Source: Pelagibacterales bacterium SAG-MED34
GTDB taxonomy: Bacteria > Pseudomonadota > Alphaproteobacteria > Pelagibacterales > Pelagibacteraceae
Assembly (NCBI GenBank): GCA_014653665.1
Contig: JACWEE010000007.1
Location: 1-38,760 of the forward strand
Length of the DNA: 38,760 bases
Reading direction: 5' to 3'
The position numbers were made by a program, and so were the translations under genes. The number at the start of each line of letters is the position of its first letter. Position 1 is the first letter of the stretch. This document shows, one piece after another, positions 8,689 to 17,175 of the stretch. The notes under the pieces were generated by a model that was given only the letters and a program-made list of their open reading frames with translations, was not told where the DNA came from and made no database searches.

Positions 8689-9738
8689 TTAAATTCTTCT
8701 TCCGTTTTCGTCAAAAATAAAAATATCTTTGGAGTCAAAATTAATCTGATTTTGAAAATCTTCCTGACTAGAAATTTTTGCACTAAGTTCCAAATTATCA
8801 TTACTCATGTAAACAATCTTCTCATTTCCTAAATTCTCAATTAAATCAATTTTAGGTTTAAACTTAAATGGCAATTCGTTAGATAGGTTAAAATGTTCGG
8901 GTCTGATACCAAGAAAATAATTTCTTTTATTAAATTTGATTTTCTCAAAGGTTATTTCATTACCTAAAAAATTAATTTTATTATCTGAAATAATATTTTC
9001 ATTTTTTAACGGTAAAATATTCATTTTTGGAGTTCCAATAAATTGTGCCACAAAAATATTTGCAGGATTATTGTAAATTTCATCTGGGGTTCCAACTTGT
9101 TCAATATTACCAAGATTTAAAATTACAATCCTATCTGCAAGTGTCATTGCCTCTACTTGATCATGTGTAACATAAATCATATTTGTTTTAATTTGATTGT
9201 GTAATTTTGAAATCTCAACTCTCATTTCTGATCTTAGTGCTGCATCTAAATTTGATAGAGGCTCATCAAATAAAAAAATTTTTGGATTTCTTGTAATTGC
9301 TCTTCCAATTGCAACCCTTTGTCTCTGCCCTCCAGACAATTGTTTGGGCCTTCTTTCCAACAACTCTTCTATCTTTAAAATTTTTGCTGCCTGCATAACT
9401 TTTGTTTGGATTTCTTCTTTAGATCTCTTTTCTATCTTTAACCCGAATGACATATTTTCATAAACGTTCATATGAGGGTAAAGAGCATATGACTGAAACA
9501 CCATTGCAGTTTGTCGTTTGGAAGGATGTAGATCATTTATTTTTTGATCATTAATAAATATTTCACCTTCATCAATCTTCTCTAATCCAGCAATCATTCT
9601 CAATAATGTTGACTTACCACATCCAGACGGCCCAACTAATACAAGAAATTCATCATCCTTGCCGGATAAATTGAAGTCTGTAATAATCTTATTGGAGCCA
9701 AAAGATTTATGTACTCCAGTAAATTTTATATTTGCCAT
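8689..9738 (-). CDS. ABC transporter ATPase, MalK/UgpC type
   Basis: 349 aa cytoplasmic ATPase that powers a carbohydrate-type importer. It has Walker A GPSGCGKST (36-44), the signature LSGGQRQR (134-141), Walker B FLFDEP with D158-E159, the D-loop NLDA, and H192 in VTHDQ. The remaining ~115 residues form the TOBE/OB regulatory part with GIRPEHF. Only two bases separate it from the SnoaL-like gene upstream. It has no permease in its own arm. The matching binding protein and permeases lie in the divergent arm at 13991-17175, and it is the only CUT1-type ATPase in the window, so it is the likely partner. Confidence 0.93.
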   Translation of the reverse strand: MANIKFTGVHKSFGSNKIITDFNLSGKDDEFLVLVGPSGCGKSTLLRMIAGLEKIDEGEIFINDQKINDLHPSKRQTAMVFQSYALYPHMNVYENMSFGLKIEKRSKEEIQTKVMQAAKILKIEELLERRPKQLSGGQRQRVAIGRAITRNPKIFLFDEPLSNLDAALRSEMRVEISKLHNQIKTNMIYVTHDQVEAMTLADRIVILNLGNIEQVGTPDEIYNNPANIFVAQFIGTPKMNILPLKNENIISDNKINFLGNEITFEKIKFNKRNYFLGIRPEHFNLSNELPFKFKPKIDLIENLGNEKIVYMSNDNLELSAKISSQEDFQNQINFDSKDIFIFDENGRRI

Positions 9739-9739
9739 T

Positions 9740-10825
9740 TTAGCCTTTAATATTATCTAAAACATCTATGCCGATTTGTTTTAGAATGTGAAGTATATCA
9801 ATTGGTACCCAATTTTCACGGATTTTTCCTTCATCATGATGGTAAAAATCCATAACACGCATTGTTAATTTTTGCTTATTTGCCTTATATCCAAGCCAAT
9901 CATTTGAACCGTAATATGCCTCTAGACTATGCCATCCTGCACATAGAGAAAATTTTCCATCTCCTATCTCGCAGTAATGACCCAGTTTAAAATAATCTCT
10001 TTCTGTAAATGATTTTCTAAAAGGTAATTGATGCATATCAATAAACCCCTCTAGTGATCTTGAAGTACCTATTCCACATGGACCATACCAAATCATTTTA
10101 TCATGCCAATATTCTTTTTGAGGATGATTTAATAATCTATTTTTCAATTCCTTATTTGATAATTTTTCTTTTTCAGGTTTCAAATTAAGACTTCTATTCA
10201 TTGAGAGTGCTTGTTTTAAATTAAAATTTGATACCTCCATATTTTTTTCATAAAAATTTACTCCATCAGTATTTATAGGTGGAAGCCAAGCTCCCTCAGA
10301 GCCTCTAGATGAATTGATCGAAGAAATGCCACATTGTCTTAAAAAATCCATCACATCAATTAAGATATGACTTTCTACTATTTTTTTTTCTTTGAGCTCA
10401 TGAATTTCACAACATCTAAGATTAATCATTTTATAATTTGGTTTAATTCCTAACCATGGTTTTATAAAATATCCTGAAAGGACTGAGTATGAACCTACTA
10501 AAACCTTATCTCTAAAAGCACCACCGACAACAATATTCTCTCTTCTTTCAAGATCAGGAAAAGCCTCAAATAAAGGTATGAAGATTTTTTCTTTAAGATT
10601 TTTAAGTCCCTCAAATTCGTTTATTGGATAAAAACTATTTATCTTTACATCATTTATAAATGCTTCATCTAAATTCTTGTCTATTTCACTTACACCTGAT
10701 GTAATAATTTTATTAAGATAGCCTCGGATTAAATTTTTATTTTGCAAATTTTTTTCTGGTGACAGAATAATGTCTTGAACATTAGTTTTTGTTTTTAAAC
10801 CTGTATCAAATTGTTCTATTTGCAT
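9740..10825 (-). CDS. Tandem SnoaL/NTF2-like protein (ester-cyclase-like)
   Basis: 361 aa, cytoplasmic, without signal peptide. Two SnoaL-like alpha+beta barrel units are visible: about residues 30-170 (FEAFPDLERRENIVVGG, then VLVGSYSVLSGYF) and about 225-355 (YGPCGIGTSRSLEGFIDMH, then CAGWHSLEAYYG and MRVMDFYHHDEGKIRENWV). SnoaL proteins act as aldol cyclases, isomerases or hydrolases on small ring or chain substrates. The catalytic residues here cannot be named with certainty. It forms the first gene of the minus-strand arm and faces a cupin gene across 52 bp. A second, differently built tandem SnoaL-like gene lies at 11822. It probably acts on what the ABC system imports, but the reaction is unknown. 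Confidence 0.72.
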   Translation of the reverse strand: MQIEQFDTGLKTKTNVQDIILSPEKNLQNKNLIRGYLNKIITSGVSEIDKNLDEAFINDVKINSFYPINEFEGLKNLKEKIFIPLFEAFPDLERRENIVVGGAFRDKVLVGSYSVLSGYFIKPWLGIKPNYKMINLRCCEIHELKEKKIVESHILIDVMDFLRQCGISSINSSRGSEGAWLPPINTDGVNFYEKNMEVSNFNLKQALSMNRSLNLKPEKEKLSNKELKNRLLNHPQKEYWHDKMIWYGPCGIGTSRSLEGFIDMHQLPFRKSFTERDYFKLGHYCEIGDGKFSLCAGWHSLEAYYGSNDWLGYKANKQKLTMRVMDFYHHDEGKIRENWVPIDILHILKQIGIDVLDNIKG

Positions 10826-10862
10826 ATATTTATTTATTGGAAATATTCCTGTATCACAATAT

Positions 10863-10868
10863 TATAAT
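10863..10868 (+). promoter_or_regulatory. Candidate -10 box for the cupin-led operon
   Basis: TATAAT, identical to the sigma70 -10 consensus, lies nine bases before the cupin ATG at 10878. A TTGGAA resembling a -35 box begins at 10838 but with a long 19-base spacer. Transcription would begin at or almost at the start codon, giving a leaderless or near-leaderless mRNA. A short inverted motif (GGAA-ATA-TTCC, 10839-10849) overlaps the -35 side in the 52-bp divergent region. Confidence 0.4.
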
Positions 10869-10877
10869 TAAAAAAAT

Positions 10878-11822
10878 ATGAATATTAGACTAGCAAAATT
10901 TAAAGATTTAATTCCAAGCACTTTGCCGTTTGTTGAAGGTAAATTAGATGGACACAAAGAAAGAAAAAATTATTCTATTTTAGGTCCCGGTGTCGCAGAA
11001 GACGCTGACCAATCAATAAAAATATCTGAACCCCATGGTTTTAATTTAGGTGCAGTATCAGCAAAACCTTTTAATGGATCGGGTTTGCATAGCCATTTAA
11101 CAGCAGAGGTATTCATAATATATTCAGGTAAATGGAGATTTTATTGGGGGTCTGAGGGTAAAGATGAAACGATTTTAAATCCAGGAGACATTATTTCAAT
11201 GCCAACAAATATGTTTAGAGCATTTGAAAATGCTGGAGATGAAGAAGGCTTAATTTTTGTTGTGCTAGGAGGTGATGATCCAGGAATTGTCACTTGGATA
11301 CCTGAGGTATTAGAGAGAGCAAAAAAGACAGGTATGGCACTTTTAGATGATAATTCATTAATCGATCTAAACATTAAAGCAATACCAAATGGCAGGAGAT
11401 TATTAGAACCTATATCTAATGATGAAATAAAAAAATTTAATAATTACAAGTTAGATCAATTACAAAGTAATATATCTACGCTTAATAAAAGAATTAAAAA
11501 TGAAATAAATATTGGAGATAATATTAAAATTTCACATATACTAGGTAACATATTTCAAGATAAGTCTATTAATCCAATAATAAAACAAGATACAGGTTTT
11601 AGTTTGAGTTGTTTCAAATCAAAAAAAGGAAGAGTTGAAAATTTAATTTTTAATAAACCAACAATACTTTTTTCACAAAAAGGAAATTGGAAAATTGAAA
11701 TGGAAAATTTATCAAAAGAAATAAATTTTAAAGATACTATTTCAGTTCCATTAGGTGTGAATGTTAATATCGAGATTAATGAAAGCGAAGTTTCATATCT
11801 TAATTGTGTATCAAGCATCTAA
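10878..11822 (+). CDS. Bicupin-like protein
   Basis: 314 aa, cytoplasmic. The N-terminal cupin has motif 1 GSGLHSHLTAEVFIIYSG (H71, H73, E77) and motif 2 PGDIISMPTNMFRAFEN. In motif 2 the usual metal-binding His is replaced, so the metal site has at most three of four protein ligands. The C-terminal ~130 residues look like a second, degenerate cupin barrel without metal residues (PTILFSQKGNWKIEM). Cupins include dioxygenases, isomerases and sugar-binding regulators. It heads the plus-strand arm and its stop overlaps the next ATG by one base. The role is probably enzymatic processing of the imported compound, inferred from position only. Confidence 0.75.
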   Translation: MNIRLAKFKDLIPSTLPFVEGKLDGHKERKNYSILGPGVAEDADQSIKISEPHGFNLGAVSAKPFNGSGLHSHLTAEVFIIYSGKWRFYWGSEGKDETILNPGDIISMPTNMFRAFENAGDEEGLIFVVLGGDDPGIVTWIPEVLERAKKTGMALLDDNSLIDLNIKAIPNGRRLLEPISNDEIKKFNNYKLDQLQSNISTLNKRIKNEINIGDNIKISHILGNIFQDKSINPIIKQDTGFSLSCFKSKKGRVENLIFNKPTILFSQKGNWKIEMENLSKEINFKDTISVPLGVNVNIEINESEVSYLNCVSSI

Positions 11823-12790
11823 TGAGAGGTTTTGATAAAAAATATAAAGATTTTCCAGACTTTATTTTAAAAATCACAGAACAAATTTGGGAAAATAAAG
11901 ATGTTGAGTCAATTGGTGAATTTTATACCAATGACATACCTGTTAGATCACCATTTGGTGTTACATATGGAAACAAACCAGTAATAGAATCAACCTACTC
12001 AACTTTAAAAGAATTTCCAAACAGGCGGTTATTAGGTGAGGACGTTATTTGGAATGGAAATGATGAAACAGGATTTCACTCATCACATAGAATTTTAAGC
12101 AAAGGAACTCATCTTGGAAAAGGCTTTTATGGTGAACCCACTGGTAAAGATATTTATTATAGGGTTATTGCTGATTGTGCTTGTAAGAATAATCAAGTTT
12201 ATGATGAATGGATCGTTAGAGATCAAGGAGCAATGGTCAGACAGATTGGTTATTCCCCAGAGGAGTTTGCTAGAAAAATGATTGAAAAGGAAGGAGGCGT
12301 ATCAAATTCAAATAAATTGTATGATGCTAATTCTGATAAAAATTCAGATTATAAAGCAGAGAGTTATAAAGATGGATCAATCGCTAAGAAATATACGCAG
12401 GTGTTAAGTAATATCTTTAATATAAGTTACGAATATGAAGATTATGACAAAGCTGCAAATTTGTTTTGGCCAGGAAATAAACTTGGTCACGGAAGAGAAG
12501 ATATTATTGAAAAATGGAATTCCATTAAGAAAATATTCACAAATATAAAATTCAGTATTGAACATGTTGGATTTTTAGAAGAGCCAGAGAAAAATCCAAG
12601 AGTGTCAATCAGATGGTTTTTAGAAGGGGAACATGCTAATGAAAGTGATGAATACGGTAAAGCATCAAATAAAAAAATATTTATAATGGGTATTAACCAT
12701 GCTGAATTTAATAATAACTCAATTATTAGAGAATGGGTTTTATTTGATGAAGTTGCTATATGGAAACAAATATTATTGAACCATGGTTAA
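11822..12790 (+). CDS. Second tandem SnoaL/NTF2-like protein
   Basis: 322 aa from the ATG at 11822, which overlaps the cupin stop (TAATG); an upstream GTG in frame is rejected because of that coupling. Two NTF2-like units are seen: about residues 15-145 (FYTNDIPVRSPFGVTYGN; VYDEWIVRDQGAMVRQIG) and about 190-320 (NIFNISYEYEDYDKAANLFW; IREWVLFDEVAIWKQIL). Each ends in the D/E-W...D pattern of SnoaL cone proteins. There is no signal peptide. It overlaps the MetE-like gene by eight bases. Similar architecture to the 361-aa protein of the opposite arm suggests related steps on the same substrate; the reaction is unknown. Confidence 0.72.
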   Translation: MRGFDKKYKDFPDFILKITEQIWENKDVESIGEFYTNDIPVRSPFGVTYGNKPVIESTYSTLKEFPNRRLLGEDVIWNGNDETGFHSSHRILSKGTHLGKGFYGEPTGKDIYYRVIADCACKNNQVYDEWIVRDQGAMVRQIGYSPEEFARKMIEKEGGVSNSNKLYDANSDKNSDYKAESYKDGSIAKKYTQVLSNIFNISYEYEDYDKAANLFWPGNKLGHGREDIIEKWNSIKKIFTNIKFSIEHVGFLEEPEKNPRVSIRWFLEGEHANESDEYGKASNKKIFIMGINHAEFNNNSIIREWVLFDEVAIWKQILLNHG

Positions 12791-13910
12791 AATAAAAACT
12801 ACACATGTTGGTAGCTTACCAAGATCAAACGAACTCTCCGGTCTTCTTGCCTCTAAAGATAATCAAGAAAAAATAGATATTAGCAGCTTTGATGCAGTGG
12901 TTAAAAAAAATGTATCTGAAGTTGTAAAAAAGCAAATTAATACCGGAATAGACTCAGTGAGTGATGGAGAAATGTCAAAAATAAGTTACGCAACTTACAT
13001 AAAAGATAGAGTTGAAGGTTTCTCTGGAGAAAGTGAAAGAAAGGCTCCAAAAGACTTAGATGATTTTCCATCTTTTAAAAAAAAACTTATCCTATCTGGC
13101 GGAACTCCAACATATAAAAGACCATGTTGTACAAGTGAATTGAAAATAAAAGATGAAGTTTCAATTAACAAAGATATTTTAAACTTTAAAAATGCCTTAG
13201 AAGAAAATTCACATACCGATGGATTCATGAATTCTCCATCTCCAGGAGTTATATGTAACTTTTTACCCAACAAGTATTATAAAAATGATGATGAGTATCT
13301 CGAGAAACTGTCAGATATAATGAAGTTCGAATATGAGAAAATAACTGAGAGTGGATTATCTATTCAAATTGATTGTCCAGATCTCGCATTATCAAGGCAT
13401 ATGATTTACAAGGAAATTTCAGAAAAAGATTTTTTGGAAAGAGCAAACAAACATGTAGAAGTTTTAAATAATTCACTATCTAATATAGATCCATCTAAAG
13501 TAAGAATACATATTTGCTGGGGTAATTATGAAGGACCTCATACTCATGATATTGGTTTAGATAAAATAATTGGATTAGCTTTTAAGGCTAATGTTAGTAA
13601 ATATTTAATTGAGTCTGCTAACCCTAGACATGCTCATGAATGGGAAGTATTTGAAAATATAAAAGTACCAAAAGATAAGATGATTATTCCTGGAGTTGTT
13701 GAGTCTACTTCTAATTTTATAGAACACCCAGATGTTATAAAACATAGAATTTTAGCTTTTTCCAAAGTACTTGAGCCAAATCAATTAATGGCAGGAACAG
13801 ATTGTGGATTTAGTACCTTTGCAGGTTATGGAAATGTAGATGAGGATATTGTTTACAAAAAACTTGAAGCACTTGTCGCAGGTGCTGAACTTGCGTCAAA
13901 ACAAATCTAA
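12783..13910 (+). CDS. MetE C-terminal-like zinc methyltransferase family protein
   Basis: 375 aa, corresponding to the catalytic barrel only of cobalamin-independent methionine synthase. Zinc ligands match: H243 and C245 (IHICWGN), E277 (LIESANPRHAHE) and C341 (GTDCGF). The N-terminal TTHVGSLPR motif and SDGEMSK are also typical. The long MetE N-terminal domain is missing. Members of this short family transfer alkyl groups to thiols (methionine synthesis from simple donors, or epoxyalkane:coenzyme M transfer), so the thiol and donor are uncertain. Its ATG lies inside the end of the SnoaL-like gene (8-bp overlap), placing it firmly in the uptake operon rather than in general methionine synthesis. 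Confidence 0.88.
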   Translation: MVKIKTTHVGSLPRSNELSGLLASKDNQEKIDISSFDAVVKKNVSEVVKKQINTGIDSVSDGEMSKISYATYIKDRVEGFSGESERKAPKDLDDFPSFKKKLILSGGTPTYKRPCCTSELKIKDEVSINKDILNFKNALEENSHTDGFMNSPSPGVICNFLPNKYYKNDDEYLEKLSDIMKFEYEKITESGLSIQIDCPDLALSRHMIYKEISEKDFLERANKHVEVLNNSLSNIDPSKVRIHICWGNYEGPHTHDIGLDKIIGLAFKANVSKYLIESANPRHAHEWEVFENIKVPKDKMIIPGVVESTSNFIEHPDVIKHRILAFSKVLEPNQLMAGTDCGFSTFAGYGNVDEDIVYKKLEALVAGAELASKQI

Positions 13911-13990
13911 TTTTTACTTTTATAAACTTAAGCGTATATGTATATTTTTGGTAAGTAAAACTTATTAATATTAACAAAAGAGAGAATAAT

Positions 13991-15211
13991 ATGAAAAAAA
14001 TACTAGTTACTTTATTGTTTTTACTTTTTGGAACAGTAGCTAACGCCGACTGTAACATTAAAAGTGGATCAATAAATATTTTAGCAAATGATTTTCCTGC
14101 TCTTAGAACTTTAGTTGAAACTGCTAAAGAATGTAAAGGAAGTGCTGACTTTAAAGTCACTCACTCAGCTGAACACAACAAAATTGCAGTACCAGCTTTA
14201 ACAGCAAATCCTTCTGAGTTTTCAGTTAGAGTTGCTGCTAATAGTTCTATAGTTCCATTAATGAATGCTGATTTAATTAGACCAATGAATGATCTAGTTG
14301 AAAAATATGGAAAAGGAATTCAAGAGTCGCAACTTATTACAATTGATGGAAAAGTAATGGCTGTAGCATTTATGGCTAATACACAACATCTTTATGTAAG
14401 AACAGATGTATTACAAGAAAATGGTATTGCTATCCCAAAAACTTACGAAGAAGTTGTAGCGGCTGCTGAAAAAATAAGAGCAGCTGGAAAAATGAAATAC
14501 CCATATGCAGCTGCATATAAAGCTGGATGGAATTTAGCTGAGGAATTTGTAAACATGTACATTGGTCATGGTGGTGAATTCTTTAAAGATGGTGGTGCAC
14601 AACCAAACATCAATAATGCTAAAGGTGTTGCAACTTTAAATATGTTAAAAAAACTAGCTGATTTAAGTAACCCTGATTATTTAACACATGATAGTGAAGC
14701 TATTAAAGTTGAATGGGAATCAGGAAACGTAGCTATTATGACTTTATGGGCATCTAGATCTGGAACATTACTTGATGATGAAGGAGATGCTAAGATAACT
14801 GCTGCTACTAAGTTAGTTGCTCCTGCAACAGTTGGTGGAGGTAACATTCCTGCAGCAACACTTTGGTGGGATGGATTTACACTTGCTAAAAATAGATCTG
14901 ACGCAGATGCAGAAGCTTCTTTTAGAGCAATGGCTCATGCAGCATCATCAAAAGAGATGGTTGCAAAAGCTGCTGATCAAGCTGTTTGGTTAGTAGAAGG
15001 CTTTGTGCCTGGTCCAAAATCTGTTGGAGTAATTGAAGCAGTTAAAATGGGAGCAAAACCTTATCCAATGTTACCACAAATGGGATTAATGCATGGTGCT
15101 TTGGGTAGTGAAATTGTTGAGTTTTTGCAAGGAAATGAGTCAGCTGAACAAGCATTGAAAGATGTTGAAGCTGCTTATATCACTAAAGCAAAAGAACAAG
15201 GTTTTCTATAA
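13991..15211 (+). CDS. ABC transporter extracellular solute-binding protein, family 1
   Basis: 406 aa periplasmic protein. It has a clear signal peptide, MKKILVTLLFLLFGTVANA, with cleavage before DCN, and no lipobox. The mature part has the features of a sugar-type (CUT1) binding protein: an N-terminal lobe with SGSINILANDFPALRTL, MANTQHLYVRTDVL, the central ALWWDGFTLAKN region and C-terminal helices. Two Cys near the mature N-terminus may form a disulfide. RBS AGAGA lies seven bases before the ATG. An 80-bp leader separates it from the MetE-like gene, so it may also have its own promoter. An intercistronic hairpin follows, which usually raises binding protein over permease. The ligand cannot be predicted. 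Confidence 0.93.
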   Translation: MKKILVTLLFLLFGTVANADCNIKSGSINILANDFPALRTLVETAKECKGSADFKVTHSAEHNKIAVPALTANPSEFSVRVAANSSIVPLMNADLIRPMNDLVEKYGKGIQESQLITIDGKVMAVAFMANTQHLYVRTDVLQENGIAIPKTYEEVVAAAEKIRAAGKMKYPYAAAYKAGWNLAEEFVNMYIGHGGEFFKDGGAQPNINNAKGVATLNMLKKLADLSNPDYLTHDSEAIKVEWESGNVAIMTLWASRSGTLLDDEGDAKITAATKLVAPATVGGGNIPAATLWWDGFTLAKNRSDADAEASFRAMAHAASSKEMVAKAADQAVWLVEGFVPGPKSVGVIEAVKMGAKPYPMLPQMGLMHGALGSEIVEFLQGNESAEQALKDVEAAYITKAKEQGFL

Positions 15212-15224
15212 AATATAAATTAAT

Positions 15225-15252
15225 TAAGTGGGGGTATAACTATCCCCACTTA
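15225..15252 (+). other. Intercistronic stem-loop after the binding-protein gene
   Basis: A perfect 9-bp stem TAAGTGGGG / CCCCACTTA (15225-15233 with 15244-15252) has a 10-base loop. It lies 13 bases after the binding-protein stop and 10 bases before the permease ATG, with no T run behind it. It is therefore more likely a 3'-end protecting or attenuating hairpin than a full terminator. The 3' arm occupies the place where a permease Shine-Dalgarno would be, and none is visible. Confidence 0.8.
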
Positions 15253-15262
15253 CAAATTTATC

Positions 15263-16291
15263 ATGCCCAATAGAAGTTTTTTCTGGTTTTTTTTCCCAGC
15301 AGGTTTAGCAATGATTTTATTCATTGGGCTACCAATTATTTCAACAGGGATTCAATCTTTTTACGCTCAACATGATCAAATACTCATTGAAGTTAAAAAA
15401 TGTGATCCATTTGGATGTAAAACCTCAGTAGTTGTAGATCAAGAAGCTACTTCAAAAATTAAAGAAGATAAACCATTGGGGAAATTTAATGGCTTCGGTA
15501 CTTACATAGATAGAAATCATTTAGCATCTGAGCAAGTATTAGAATTCTGGAACGAGAGCAAATCAGTTGGAGAATTTGTTGGCAAAGTAGGAAATCTTCC
15601 ATTTTATAAAGCCTTGGTGTTTACATTAACATATTGCGTAATTGTTACACCATGCGTTCTGTTTTTAGGATTTATTATAGCTTTAAGTTTAAATGCAATT
15701 TCCAGAAAAATTAGAGGTCCTCTAATTTTTGGAACTATTTTACCAATGATTGTAACTCCTTTAGTTGGTTCACTTGTGTTATTCTGGATGATTGATGCAG
15801 AAGGAATTATAGGTGCAAATCTTCAAATATTAATGGATGACCCTTACTTATCTGTTAAATCATCAAAAGCTTTAACTTGGATTACAATTATTATTTATGG
15901 AGTTTGGCATCACTCCCCTTTTGCTTTTGTTGTTTTTTATGCAGCACTTCAAACTGTTCCACAAGAACCTTTGGAGGCTTCAATTATAGATGGTGCTTCA
16001 AGATTTCAAAGAGTTAAACATATAGTTTTACCACATATATATCCTGTAGTTACCTTCGTTGCTTTAATTTCATTAATGGATAATTTTAGAGTATTTGAAC
16101 CCATCATAGGTTTTAGTGCTGAAGGTAGTGCCCAATCTTTATCATGGTTGATTTATGATAACTTAGTTAATGAGGAAGTAATTTTATTTGGATCAGCAGC
16201 AGCAACATCGATTATGACTATTGTAGGAATATCAATAATTTTAACACCAGTTTTATTAAGAACTTGGAAAGAGTTTAGAACAAATAGATAA
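15263..16291 (+). CDS. ABC transporter permease, MalF/UgpA type
   Basis: 342 aa inner-membrane permease. The first helix (about residues 7-30) is followed by an ~80-residue hydrophilic, presumably periplasmic, segment with a C-D-P-F-G-C pair of cysteines, then about five helices. The cytoplasmic EAA loop is EASIIDGAS followed by FQRVKHIVLPHI (about 233-253), the contact site for the ATPase. It belongs to the CUT1 importer with the preceding binding protein and the following permease, which starts two bases after its stop. No ribosome site is seen upstream; the hairpin at 15225-15252 lies there instead. Confidence 0.93.
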   Translation: MPNRSFFWFFFPAGLAMILFIGLPIISTGIQSFYAQHDQILIEVKKCDPFGCKTSVVVDQEATSKIKEDKPLGKFNGFGTYIDRNHLASEQVLEFWNESKSVGEFVGKVGNLPFYKALVFTLTYCVIVTPCVLFLGFIIALSLNAISRKIRGPLIFGTILPMIVTPLVGSLVLFWMIDAEGIIGANLQILMDDPYLSVKSSKALTWITIIIYGVWHHSPFAFVVFYAALQTVPQEPLEASIIDGASRFQRVKHIVLPHIYPVVTFVALISLMDNFRVFEPIIGFSAEGSAQSLSWLIYDNLVNEEVILFGSAAATSIMTIVGISIILTPVLLRTWKEFRTNR

Positions 16292-16293
16292 TT

Positions 16294-17175
16294 ATGGATT
16301 TTGGATTAGATAGAAAATCAAACAGTTTAAAAACCTTCAACACAATATTTATTGTTATATGGTTGTTACTTGCATGTTTTCCATTTATTTGGACGTTTTG
16401 GGGATCCTTTAAAGTCAGAGCTGACTTTTTCTCAAGAGCTGATTGGTGGTATGCAATAACAGCTTTTAATACTTTAATTGAAACTGGCGCTAGATTTACC
16501 AAGGAAGCTTATAGTGGAGCGTGGTTTGAAGGTGAATTTTGGAAAGCTTCAAGAAACACAGTGATAGTTACAATAAGTGTTGTTTCAATTTCATTATTTC
16601 TTGGCACATTAGGAGCATACGCGCTATCCAGATCTACAAAAAATTATGCATTTTGGATTTTAATCATTGCTTTAATTTTTAGAGCAATGCCGCATATAAC
16701 ATTGGTGTCAGGTTATCTATTTCCTTTTTTTCAATTACAAATTTGGGGAATTTTACCAACCACAATTGTAGTTCTTGTTGCAATCAATCAACCTTTTACT
16801 TTATGGCTCCTTTATTCATTTTTTAAAACTGTGCCTAAAGAATTAGATGAAAGTGCCTTGATTGATGGTTGTTCATACTTCCAAGCCTTTAGACATATTA
16901 TAATGCCTGTGATGTGGCCTGGGGTAATCACAGCTGGATTGTTTAGTCTCATGTTAGCTTATAATGATTTTACTGTAACAGCTTTATTATTAAATCAAGA
17001 AAACCACACTATGGTTCCCAAAATTCAAAGTTACCTTGGAACCAATCAGCACGAAGGAAATTTAATGTGGGCTGTATCTGCAGTTGTGTCTGCAACCGCT
17101 CCATTATTTCTATTAGTAATGTTTTTTCAAAGACAGGTTATAAGCGGATTAACCGCTGGTGCCATTAAAGGCTAA
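16294..17175 (+). CDS. ABC transporter permease, MalG/UgpE type
   Basis: 293 aa inner-membrane permease with about six helices. The EAA loop is ELDESALIDGCSYFQAFRHI followed by IMPVMWPG (about residues 186-214), the typical contact for a MalK-like ATPase. It pairs with the permease ending two bases before its ATG to form the heterodimeric channel of a carbohydrate-type importer. Its stop overlaps the HAD-fold gene by one base (TAATG). Substrate specificity lies in the binding protein and is unknown. Confidence 0.94.
   Translation: MDFGLDRKSNSLKTFNTIFIVIWLLLACFPFIWTFWGSFKVRADFFSRADWWYAITAFNTLIETGARFTKEAYSGAWFEGEFWKASRNTVIVTISVVSISLFLGTLGAYALSRSTKNYAFWILIIALIFRAMPHITLVSGYLFPFFQLQIWGILPTTIVVLVAINQPFTLWLLYSFFKTVPKELDESALIDGCSYFQAFRHIIMPVMWPGVITAGLFSLMLAYNDFTVTALLLNQENHTMVPKIQSYLGTNQHEGNLMWAVSAVVSATAPLFLLVMFFQRQVISGLTAGAIKG

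Noticed and set aside
12783-12800. SAM-type riboswitch expected before a MetE-like gene
   Set aside because: The gene starts inside the preceding coding region with an 8-bp overlap, so there is no leader to hold one.
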